This document shows, in pieces, positions 10,867 through 22,606 of a stretch of 64,000 nt of DNA (position 1 is its first letter; every line of letters starts with the position of its first letter). The translations under genes and the position numbers were made by a program. The notes beneath the pieces were generated by a model. It saw only the letters and a program-made list of their open reading frames with translations, had not been told where the DNA came from and did no database searches. Origin of the DNA: Torreya grandis (lineage: Eukaryota > Streptophyta > Pinopsida > Cupressales > Taxaceae); the NCBI GenBank assembly GCA_037957365.1, contig JARHVA010000021.1, positions 6,938,501-7,002,500 on the forward strand, given 5' to 3'.

Positions 10867-13127
10867 CAAACATGTGGAATGATGGGTTTTCCAATAGAAT
10901 AGTGATATTATCTTGGACCAAAAACCTACAAGTAAATTTTGTGTTAATTTAATTTAATTTAATTTTTATCATTTTAGTGAGATAGCCCTACACATTGGTG
11001 AAAATACCCTACTAATCAGTGATATCACCATGTAATTAGTGGAATCACAAATGTTGTCTTTTCTATCTCTATCTTTTAGTGGAATCATCCTAAAATATAG
11101 TATAATCACATTGTTAAATAGTGAAAACACTCAACATAACAACATAATTGACATGTGTTGAAAAATAGAGAACTAAAAATAGTAAGTTACATACTTTTTT
11201 GATAATTATACACCCCCATTTTGACTTATAATACTCTATTTTTAGGCTTTAAGATACTTAGTTTCAATTTTGTAATAATAAAAAGAAATTTTCACTTCAT
11301 ATCTCATTTGGTGTTGTAAAATGAACTCAAACTTTAGTTAAGTGCTCATAATAGCTTTTTATTTTTTATTTTCATTGTGTGTTTGTTTCAAAAAACAAGT
11401 TTAGCATGTATGTTCTCCCTAGGTCCCCTTTAGCGAAATTGGGTGATCCAAAAAGGCTTCACTTATTACTTTTTATCACTTTTTTAAAGAATGAAAGGAA
11501 AGTTTATGAGGCCTTTTCCAAAATCTGAGTGAATTGGGTGATATCAAAATAACCCTAAAGTCCTACAATTTTTATTCTTGGCATCTTGGCTTGTGGACAT
11601 GATTTCATAACCTCCCCATGGGTTATATAGAGAAATGTTGACCCAGATATTCATCTTCCAACATCATTTCAAACTCATTCCATGGTATGGGTACTTAAAT
11701 TGAGGTTGAGTTGCTAGGATGCTTGTTTGAGAGGTTAAACAATATCCATTATTAAGAGACTACCTTAGAATCTAGGTTTAACTTGGACATCACACTACAC
11801 TAAGAAATTGATGGATGTATTAGTTTTGAAAAGGATAAGAGCTTTTTACAACAATCCAATTAACATGTATCTAAATGACGTGTTGTGCCCTAGTGTTAAT
11901 CACACATATAGTACCATATAGAATGTACAAAAATTGATAGTTTTTAGATGGAGTATTATTGTTTTAAGGAAAGTAGACTAAAGTGTTAAGTTGTTGTACA
12001 ATCTCTTGAGAGAAGAGGAGGCCTAGAAACCCTACTTTTCATGTGCATCTAATTTTATTAAATTTATAATTTATTTCTTCTCAAGGAGTATATAGATGTA
12101 ATCCAAAAGCATGAAGCCACCTTGTTAGTTTGCCAGGATAAAGATGTTCACCTTGGTGTTTTTGTTATTCTTGTTTATTTACATAGTATTTTGAGTCTAA
12201 AAAACTATTTATGAATTAAAAATTCATCAAAAACCAAACACTTGTACACCCATTTCTTATGAAAAAAAAACATTACGCTAGTCAAATCCAAATCACTTTT
12301 TTCCTCGTTCAAAATTTAAATAACATCATTGTATTTGTATTTGTAAAAGAGAATTATTACATTGTTTGTGTGAGTCTAGAACCATTCATCACTTTGTAAA
12401 TCTACAAGTCCTTTTCTAATCTAAATTTAAAATCTTGTCTTTCTAATTTCTAATCCAAATGTTATTGGTTTTACCTTTCATGCTTGGTTTGAGTAACTTG
12501 GATGACATTTTTTGTTTGGATTCAAGGCCATTTTGTCTAGATTCTTTTATCATTCCATTCTTATTGTGGACTTTTATGATCTTGTATTCACACACACTCT
12601 AAGTTCTTGGACTAGTCTACCTTCTTTACCATGTGGCATTGTATTATTGCCCATTTAGTTTAGGAATTATGCTTAGTAATTATTGTGTTAATTCACACCT
12701 TGAACTTCTTAGCTCACATTTTATTCTTATTGATCCGAAAATTTTTCTTCTAGATTCTCTATCCATAACTCATCGCAGTTGTGCTTAGATTTTTATGATA
12801 TTAACATACTTTGAACTTAGAGTTTTGTGTGCTAAATTACACACTAAGTTCCAAGATTATTTTACCCTATTCTAATTGATGATTTAAACCAACCAAGGTT
12901 GAGTAATTTTTTAACCTCTTTCTTCTAATTATGTGGCACTATGCCATTTCCTTTTATTATAGTCTCGTTCTACCTTGTCTTTGTTTGATTGAAGAGTCTA
13001 AAACACCTTTCAAACATATGGAATGATGGGTTTGCCAATAGAATAGTGAGATTATCCTAGATCAAAAACCTACAAGTAAATTTTATGTTTCTTTTATTTT
13101 CTTTCATTTTTATCATTTTAGTGGGGC
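10860..13127. repeat. 2-kb segment flanked by ~120-bp direct repeats
   Basis: The block CTTTCAAACATGTGGAATGA..TTTATCATTTTAGTG at about 10866-10980 recurs at about 13011-13125 (and in the duplicated flank at about 26891-27005). The interior has no recognisable protein. It could be a TRIM-like element or a simple duplication. Confidence 0.45.
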
Positions 13128-13226
13128 AGAATAGGGATTGATAACATTGATTATTCACAACTTGTTTTGAGTTTGTTTGTGTAATTTGCATATGATTTAC
13201 ATCTAGTGGTTATATTGTTAACAAAT

Positions 13227-16200
13227 TATACACCCTAGGACACTATTAATCTCCATAAATTTTATGCAACATTGAATCATATCTCAATTTTTTGGGAACT
13301 TTTAAGAGAGATGAATCTCTAAGATTGAAAGGGCTAGCTCCCTGAATTCTTCTTTCTCTAAGTGCCTATCACCTAATCTATGCTTGTTCATGAAAAGAGT
13401 TAAGAATTTGCATAAAATGAAAACTATACTAAAGAGGTGATCAACCAAGAATATATCCCACAAAATATCATACTTATACTAAGAAATAATGCTTTCCAAG
13501 ACCAATTCTATGGAATGAAGGATCCTAACATAGTGTTTCAATGTGAATGTAATATGCTTGAGACAATCAACAAGATACTTGACCTAAGGGGTAGATTTCA
13601 CACAATAGATATAATTGCATACTTTAAAGGGAGCTTAGTAAATTCAACACACTTCACATGACCTGTTAACATTATAACTCTTGCATAAACATGAAGGATA
13701 AAGGGAGTAAGGATGATATTATCACTTAGTTCCACTATACATCACTCACACACTTAGACAAAAATATTCACAAATTATAATTAGACATGAATTCAATGTT
13801 AAAAATAAAAGTGTAATGTCATTTTATCAGGGATTCAACATATCAAATTGTGGTCTCTTTTATAATGGCCAAAAATGGCTCAATTTATAGAACTTTGAGG
13901 AAGAGAGAGAGAAGAGAGGTTGAAGAGGCAGAAAGACATGTGTCACTAATGTGAAGATCAATTAAAAATGCATGAGAGAGAGAGGTATGGGGTGATCCAT
14001 TTCATGTGACGAGTTACAAATGTCATTTCCAATCATCCAAGACCTACAAATAGTCAAGAAACTCCTTTTTTATGCACAAAAAAATGTCCTTCATGTTCGG
14101 CCTTATAAAACTATCCTAAGTCTACAACTGATATTTTTTTATGATTACTATAATTAATAGGGGTTACTAATAATCTCTCACATTCATTGGTGGTGGGGGG
14201 ATCCTGACCCTTCCTATCATCCTATCCATGCATGATCATACTTGGCAGTCTCAAAATAGCCCTTTTCCCTTCACCTCTCACACTTGTCACCTTAAATCTA
14301 TAAAAATATGAAATATGATACATAAAATAAGAGTAATTACATGTTTAAGGAGTTATCATAACATTATTTATAATAAATTAGCCTTAAAAGACTCCTAAAA
14401 TGAAGATTCACTATTTTCTCCAAGTCCTCTCTAGTTGGGTCACTGGATTGGATGAAATGGGAGAATTAGTAAGAAAACTTAGAAGATTATAAAATTGATA
14501 AAACTACCACGAGGGATTATAAAAATTCCTAAAATTTACTTCAAAAGTTATTTGGTCTCCTAAAAGTTCACCATGCTTGTAAAACACCAAAAATGGTCAA
14601 AATAAGCCTTGTTTTGCCCTATTATGTATAGGTCCTTATATAAAAATTTTATTTTGGGGTTCCTCAGAGAGTTTCATGGCATTTAAATTCCATTTTCGTG
14701 CTTAATTTTCAATTTCTTCCCAGTTGAGTCCTTGATAAGGATTTGCAAGGGGTTTAAAGTGATTTTCATTCTTAGTATTCATTCATAGCCATGGAACATT
14801 GTAATTATGGTAAAATTACACTTATGGATCTTAAAGGACATCCATAAAATTAATTAAATGTCTCAAGGTCCCATGCAAATCTTGGTGGAAGTTCTAAGCA
14901 CTTGAAGTTGACATTCAAGCTCATTTTTTGCTTCCTGGTGGGGTCTGAATGCTTTCTAAGCCAAAAATGGCTTCTTGGAACTTTATTTGAAAAAAAAGTG
15001 TTTTAAAATATATATACATACCTTTAAAACTTATTCCAACATTTATTATGGATTTTGAAAATATTGAAATGGGAACTTACCCCTATTTGATTTTAGACCT
15101 AGACCTTGCCAATAGGTCTACCTACATCTCTGAGCTCCTCTTAACTTTCCAATGGTTATAATTGAAATTTGATGGGTTTAAAACACCAAAATAAATATTT
15201 AATCATGAATTTATCAAATGGAAGGCATATATTAGGTTAAAAATGCATATGACCTCCAAATTGGCTTCTAGCCCTAATGTTTTCATTCACACTTGACTGT
15301 AACCCTTCTTGTGTAGGATGCCCTGCTTGTTCTCAAGCCATATATAAAGGTTTATTAGGTTCTTCCATGTTTAAAAAAACTATTAAAACCTTATGGAATA
15401 ATAAAATTTGTCTCTGGTTCAACATTATTCACTTTTCCCCAGAACTACCATTCTTGTGCATGACAATTTTTTTTGTGAAATTTAATTATTTTATAAGATA
15501 AAAAAGGTAATAATGACAATTTATACCAATTTTTTTTATTGTATTCCATGGTTATGGGGTTTAACCTTCCCAATTTCTTCAAAAAATGGGTAAAAACCTT
15601 ATTTTTGCATGTTCTTATCCAAACCTCCTCATGGATGCTCCTTCCAAACCTATTTTATTCTTAAAAGTTTTTAATTAATTATAATTAAAATAATTTAATT
15701 ATTTTTTAACCTAGGTATCAACTTAACATATCTCTCCTAAGTTGAATCCCCAAACTCTCCTCTTGAAACAAGGTTTTCCCTACACTGCATGTATGGACTG
15801 AGTCCATTTGATATGAGAAAATGACCTTGGGTATATTTATGATGTTTTGGACATATAATTTCATCAATTTTATCTTGAGGAATACTCATTATACTTTTTG
15901 AAACTCTCCTTCCCTCCTTGGGCACCAAACTTTCATCATGTCCCTCTCTTGCTTATGACCCTGTCTAACTATGACAGTGAACATGGTATCTCCTTTTAAT
16001 TACATTTATTTGGAGATTTTTAACAATGTTTAAAAAAAAATTATATTACATTTTTGACTCACCTACATATTCAAATGTGAACCATATTCCAAACCTATCA
16101 TCTTGGTCCTTTTAGGCCTTTCAATTGCTCACTATCCTCTTGGACTGAGACAGTCTCAGGGCTCTGCCTATAAGTTGTTTTAGGTTGGGAATGGCATGAA

Positions 16201-16673
16201 ATTGGTCTTGATTTATGATTTAAAAACTCCTTTATATCCATAATGTTATTAGTTTTGTCTTTTCTATCTCCTTTATCCTAGAAGTGCCTTAAGATCCCTC
16301 CAAATGCCATAATCCTCATTTTGATGTTTGCTCAACTATAGGTAGCTATTTTTCCTTCATTTCAGGCATGTAGGTTATTTTCTAGGTCAATAATAGGCTT
16401 GTTCATGGTGGAATTGATTCATTTTATTTCATTCAAAATATAAAATTTCCTCATCTCATTCATGATCATGCCTATTTCACAAACTTTGAACTTTCTCCCT
16501 CTAAGTGACTCCTTACAGTCCTATGTATGAACAGAGGAGTATGTATTATGGTTTACGACATTATATTTCAATTTTTCTCATGGATTATTAGCTTTCAAGT
16601 ATAACTTGAGCCATTATCATCATCCAACTTGATATCATGTCCTAGAATACCATAATGAAGGGCAAGGCTAACA
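13227..16673 (-). repeat. LTR A (3' LTR of copy 1)
   Basis: 3.45-kb LTR with three partners in the window (22607, 27117, 36418). It alone lacks about 50 bases (around 15463) that follow CATTCTTGTGCA in the others. A minus-strand TATAAATTG (plus 13881-13889) sits next to a CT-rich tract and is a candidate LTR promoter. Confidence 0.75.
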
Positions 16674-18403
16674 TTTTGATCAGTTTCTTATAGATAGCAC
16701 TACCTTATTTTAGTGATTTTCTAGCCATCTTTAGACCTTGAAAAATCCAGTATCCACTCAGATTTTGCTTCTCAAAATTGGTAAAATTATTTTAGGTGGA
16801 TAGGGCTACCAAATTTTCCAATTTTAAATCTTGGATCACCTATCACATGAACTTTGTGAGGTCCTAAAAAGCCTTCAAGGCCTTTGTTTGCCATTTTTAG
16901 AACAAAAGGGCCTGAATACGGTCCAACCTTCCATTTGATACTTTTCTTGTCAAAATAGAATGATAAATAGGTCTGTTTAGGCCTTCCCATAGCAAGGAAT
17001 CTCAAATTGTATTGACCAATATATTGGAAAACCTCTAGAAGGCATGTCTATGGCATTAGTTGTAGATGATCATTTCTTCTATACAAGTAGAATTGGGTCT
17101 ATTCTCCAAAGTTTGTAAGTTCGTAGCACCTACATGCCTCTATCAAATATTAAATTCACATTAGTGGTCCCAAGAGGTTAAGTACCATGTTAAACCCTCC
17201 AAATTTCACTTATGATGTCAGCATGCTTCTATAGGTGAAGTTTTTTTTAATTGTGACATACAAGAAAATCATAAAATGACAAGAATAATGCAAGGATTGA
17301 CTTAAAAAAAACTCAAGATCAATTTTAAACACTTTATTTCCAAAAATATACCATTATAATTTCCAAAACAACATCAAAACATCATATCTAATGTGAAGGA
17401 AACATTTTCAAAGCAATTTGATGACTGTGAATGCAAACTAGACATTTTACAAGCCTAAAAGAGGTTTCCTCAAACAATTGAACTATAAAAAACAAGAAGA
17501 AGCATGGAAAAATCTCAAAAATAATGTGGAGACACATAAAACACACAAATCCATCAATCAAAAACAAAAAAATTTTGAGACAATCTCAAACAGTGATCCC
17601 CTCATGGTTGAATATGCATAAAAAACTGCCTGGAATCAAACTAATTTTTAATAAAGGAGGATGAAAAAAATATCAAGTTATTATTTTGAAAATTAAGTTC
17701 ACTCATATCACTATCCACCCTTGAAAACACTCCTCCCAATTACACCTGTACGGCCCATGCCAAGTACATGAAGTTGCTCCTTTGCTTGTCAAGTGAAAAT
17801 GGAGGAAAACAAGTTATAGATGATTTTTTTTGAATTCTTATTGGAAACTAGGCATTTAAATGGATAATTGGAGGTGAAGAGTTACTTTTCCCATGTTTTT
17901 AGCTGATAGTGGACTTGAAAACTCTGTGCAAGTGCCCAAAAACTCTTATTTTTAAGGGAAAAATAACATCAACTTAACAAAATTGCTTCTTTCCTAACAA
18001 ATAACTATTCCCTTCATGATAATATCATGATCCACATTAAAAATAACCTTGGTGTCAATTGTTATTGCATGAAAATCCATATAAGTCATTAAATGGGTTA
18101 AAATATGACCAAAAGGCCCCCCTTTTCCACATGAGACAAGACCTATGACCAATTTATCAATTTGAAACATATTAAGGACCACATTAATACATTTTAAACA
18201 CAATTTGACCCTTTTACTACCTTTGACTAGGGTTGACCAACCTTTGACTTTAGTTGACTAGCCTAATACATAGAGGGTGGACTTCAACAAGGACTAGGAA
18301 GGGGATGGGTAAGATAATGGATCAATATTAAACACTATAATACACATGGGAATCTTATTAAGATATCAAAAATAGTATGGGTTGAGCCAAAGTTGACTTG
18401 GGG
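16674..18403 (-). other. 3' untranslated interior of copy 1
   Basis: This lies between the acidic region and the 3' LTR. It has no open frame of note and no RT, RNase H or integrase motif. The base next to the LTR does not start an obvious polypurine tract. Confidence 0.5.
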
Positions 18404-20314
18404 TCAAATTTGGTCAACATTCTTGGTTATTACTAGGGGTGGTATGCCAGCTATGCCTAAGACCATTTGCCTCATCCTTCCATTGGGCATGGATTCACGC
18501 ATATGAGCACTCAAAATGACATGAATAGACCTTGGATTAACCGCAAGATGATTGAAATTACACAAGACACCCAAAGAAATAACAGCAAACACAAGATAAA
18601 AGCAAAACGAAAAATAAAGACATACTTGTGCTACTAAAAACTTAGGGAACACAAAGAAAAACTAAAAACAAACTAGTATGTACCTTCATATTGATCATAC
18701 TCCCTTCCCAGATCAAAAGGGGAGTATCTTTAATCTCATTCCTCATTTTATAAAATATCATTCCATGTATGCTTCCTTGTGGGTGTGATGCTAGAAGAAT
18801 TATGTTTTCTCTTTGTTCCTTGACTTTCCATGTCATTTTGTGAAGTCATCTCAAATGGATCTCCCAAGTAGCTAAAGTCTTCTTGGTTTTGGAAACATGT
18901 CTCACATTGTTTCCCTCTTGTCTCCTCATAGTAAAATTTCATGTCCATATATAGGAAAGCTTGTTGTATGTTCATGTCTCCTTGATAGATCTCATCTTCT
19001 TTCTCAATCATCACACCTTCTTCATAGTCTCCAAGAAGTATTGTATCATGAAAATTTTGAAATATCTCTTGCTTAGATTCCTCTTTGATGATGGTAGAGG
19101 CATCTTCATGAGTGACTATAGGATCAATATTCAAATCACTTTCAATGGGCCCAAGACCATCATATATTTTTTTCATCATGATCCAAACTCTCATGATGAT
19201 AATACTCCTCAACACACACTTTTTTTCCAACTTATAGCTTATCATGGGTTGTGGTCAATTTTATAGGACTTGTAGGCCTGTTTTGGCTTTCAAATTCATT
19301 GCATATGTCTTCAAATGTCTGCCATAAGCCATCATCTTTTGATTGATCTACATCATTTAAAGGAACAATGAGAGAAAAAAATTCTTCTTTAGGATTAAAA
19401 AGAAGTCCTTCTAAGGCATCCTTTTCAACACAAGGATAATCACTTTCACAAGGGGTTAGACTTTTCTCATCATTCAATCAATCTGAAACCTCTATTCCTT
19501 CTTCATAATATTCTCCACACAAGTTGACTTGTTACACCATGGTTTCTTCCCTATTTTGGTTGTTCTCAAGGATAGACTCCCAAGAATAAAAATTTTGGGA
19601 AATGGAAAAAGAGTTTAGGGCATCTTGAGATTGCCAAGATGGATTAGTTTCATGGGCTCTCAATTTCTCTTCTAGATTGAAAATTAGGCTACAAACCCCA
19701 AGCACTTCATAGGTATAACTTGACCAACTAGCCTCCTCTATAATTATCTACTCATTTTTTATTTTTTCCAACCCATTCCTTATGCTCCTAATATTAACAC
19801 TAGGAATGACTTGATCACCACTATATCTAGTGTCAAGATCTATCATGTAATCTTGGTATCCAATAAGAGATTCTTTAAAACTAGCAATGGAGTGACTTAA
19901 AGGAGAATCAATTGGACTAAGTGGAGAACATGATAGAGAGGACTGATTATTGGCCATATGGGACTCATTACAATCTTGGATAAGTATTTTCTCATCTTGA
20001 GAAGGAATAGGAAAAGTAGGACATACTTCTTCTATTTTATGATCTTCATTTGTAATTGGGCATATAGGAATGCCTTCCTCATACACACAATAAGTCCACA
20101 AATCAATCTCTTCCATGGATGCATAAGGATCATGCTCATATATTTTAGTACCATACTCATCAAGGAAAAGGTCAGAAATACCTTCAAGAGGAGAGGACGC
20201 TTCACCTTCAATGACACCTTCTTCTTCTTCACTAATCACACAATTTGGATTTGAACTTGACTCCACATATGGTTCAATATGAAACCTTGCCAAGGGTTGT
20301 GTTCTTATGGTCAC
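18404..20314 (-). pseudogene. acidic region downstream of protease, copy 1
   Basis: Three overlapping open stretches (20314-19748, 19477-19232, 19245-18748) and a short tail encode a strongly acidic, Ser-rich protein: VTIRTQPLARFHIEPYVESS, then SEEEEGVIEGEASSPLEGIS, and later DLNIDPIVTHEDASTIIKEE. It ends with a basic KRKH..TPTRKH patch that could act as a nuclear signal. It occupies the place where reverse transcriptase would follow in an autonomous gypsy element. I do not recognise a domain. It may be an expanded linker or an acquired open frame. Copy 2 has the same arrangement with its own stops. Confidence 0.5.
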
Positions 20315-20460
20315 CTTGGTTCCATATCTTATTATAAAAGTTAGGAAAGTCCAATTATCAGAAAGATATCATCCTATTTTAGCCGTGAAGTCCCTTGACA
20401 AGAAAAGAGCAAAGTGGGCTAGAAGGTCTACCACCATAACATCTTGCATAATGGGGAAGC

Positions 20461-20736
20461 TTAGAAATCATTTAGAAAAAATTTCAACCCTTTAACTAAT
20501 CCCAGAGTCTTGGTTGGAGTTCCATCAAGTTCCAACACACCCTTTCTATGTGGTTCATACTTTAACCCCAACTTATCTGCAACAACCTTAGGCATAACCA
20601 TGGTACTAACCCCACTATCCACACTGCAACTGTGAACCAATTTATCTCTTACAATGAGTGTGAGGTAGAAAGTTGGAGACTTTTCAGATTTGGTGGAGGG
20701 ATCGAGGACATGACTTGGTGTGTTGGCAAGGGCCAC
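20461..20736 (-). pseudogene. retropepsin-type aspartic protease, copy 1
   Basis: The 91 residues contain the catalytic motif in CSVDSGVSTMVMPKVVADKL, where DSG is the active-site triad of retroelement proteases, followed by GLKYEPHRKGVLELDGTPTK. Upstream, separated by stops, minus-strand sequence reads SLWEVL..IPSQKEILQEQL, a usual pre-protease stretch of plant gypsy polyproteins. Downstream, after another break, comes the conserved post-protease piece. The protease would have matured the gag polyprotein. The position between gag and the acidic region is as expected for gag-pro. Confidence 0.75.
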
Positions 20737-21391
20737 ACCATGGTACCTTGGAGCTTTAGGGGATACATTAATATTGGTAAGTTGTTCTTGTAATATTTCC
20801 TTTTGACTAGGAATTTACAAGACTTCCCAAAGAGATATGCTAGTCTTGGTATTCTTCAAAGAATCAATAATATTCAAAGGGGAAGTATTCACCTTTTCTT
20901 GTATTTTTAAAGGTAGTGAGGAAACTTGAACTTAATGCATTGTAGGCTTGATAACCTTACTTTCATTCTAACTTTTATGTGAAATGTGATTAGGAGATGC
21001 TACATTAGGATTCATACCTTGTGGCCTTGGAGATTTATCACTTGGAGTCACATGTGCTTTGGAAACCTCTCCCATAGTTCTTTTCTTGTCTCTTGTGTTG
21101 GCTACAACTGATGTACTTTGATTCAACACATAGTCATCCTCATTTGGAGAGTTCATGAGAATAGTACCTTAACTGCTACCTTTTCCATGAGTATTCACTT
21201 ACATGAGATGTTCTTCTTCCGATGTAAGTCAAGGAGTGGCTCCTTCTTATGCCACCAAAGCATGAAAAGCTTCTCCACCATCATACTCAAATTGACCTTG
21301 AGATTTTCCCCAATGATCCATTAAAAAAATTCATATGGATTGGAACAAAAACCCTTGTAGATGAAATATAATTAGGATTATAGGCATTGGT

Positions 21392-22475
21392 CTACCTATC
21401 AAAAAATTGTTGACCTTGTCCTCTTCCTTGGTAGTTGTATTGGGGTGGAGGTATATAGCCTTGTTGAGGATAGTATTGAGGACTGGTTGGAACACTTACA
21501 TGCAATTGAAATTGTTTGAGATGATCTTGAAAAGAGATAATCATCTCATCCTTATCTATGTAATTATCCACCTTATTGGGCGTGGTTTTAGTTTTGACAT
21601 TGGTATTGGAAACTTGTGCTATGCTTGGATTTTCAACTGAACCATGAGACAACAAGGGCATGAAAAATCTTGGGGGTAATTTCCCAGCTTGTATCAAAAT
21701 ATTCTTAGCTTTAATGGCCATCTCATATTCCTTGGGTAAATTAAATACTCCCATTGATTGCAACATTATTGCCACATCAGTGCCAATAGCCTTAAGATAG
21801 GTGGGGAATACAAATCTTGGATGAGGCCTCATGTTAGGTGGTAACCTATGCCATGTTCTTTGAAATCTCCCATGGATTTATTAGGACCTCTCTTTATCAC
21901 ATTAAGCTGGTGGATTAATAAAGAATGATCACTCTTTTCTTCAAACCTACTCACCAATAATTCCCCAAAGTCATCCCGATTTGTGATGCAACCACCTTCC
22001 AAAGTTATATACCAATCAGGGGCCTTACCTTTTAGAGATATGATAACAAATCTAATGGATATGTTGACTTGAGTGGCATTATGGAAGTTGAAAAAGTTTG
22101 AAATGTCCCTAATGTCATCAGATGGGGTAATAGGACCCTCTCCATTGAAGCTAGGGAGATTTTTGGTAGCATTAGGAGGAATAGGGTCATATACATGAAG
22201 GTTAATTGGATTTTGAGTGTTGAAGGCTAGGAAAGGATGTTTCCTATCCATCTATTATCCTTCCTCTTGATCTCGTATATATTAAACTTCCTCTTTTTCT
22301 TCTTCAAAACCTTCTTGTTTAGTATCTCTAAAAGTTAGGAATGGTTCAGGATGTTGTTCTTCAAGAGGAGTTTCAGGTAGAGGGACTTGATTGAAAACTC
22401 TACTAGAAGATGATTTAGTGAGGACCATGAAGTATAGTGTGGAACACTTGATATAAAACTAGAGATTATCACCTT
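21392..22475 (-). pseudogene. gag, copy 1
   Basis: Minus-strand remnants PLPETPLEEQHPEPFLTFRD, then MDRKHPFLAFNTQNPINLHV, then the Retrotrans_gag core: KAPDWYITLEGG..DDFGELLVSRFEEKSDHSLL..LNVIKRGPNKSM. After this a one-base frame change near 21860 leads to LPPNMRPHPRFVFPTYLKA, LPKEYEMAIKAKNILIQAGK and a Gln/Pro/Tyr-rich tail (PQYYPQQGYIPPPQYNYQG). Gag forms the particle in which the element's RNA is packaged. Two stops lie upstream of the MDRKHP start. The same frame change is present in copy 2, so the gene was already dead before the duplication. No CCHC knuckle is seen in the tail. Confidence 0.75.
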
Positions 22476-22606
22476 TTGGAGTCGGCAAATGCTGGAATAG
22501 AAACACTTCTTCAATTTTGGGCTTGTCAAGACCAACATTCACCTTGACATGTAAACAATTAGGACCATCTATCCCACCAGGAATGCCAAAACTGTTGTCA
22601 TCAAAT

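Noticed and set aside
18961..19266. Plus-strand open frames of about 100 codons opposite the acidic region (also 19958-20254 and 33748-34050)
   Set aside because: They are the complements of the acidic minus-strand frames and have no domain resemblance.
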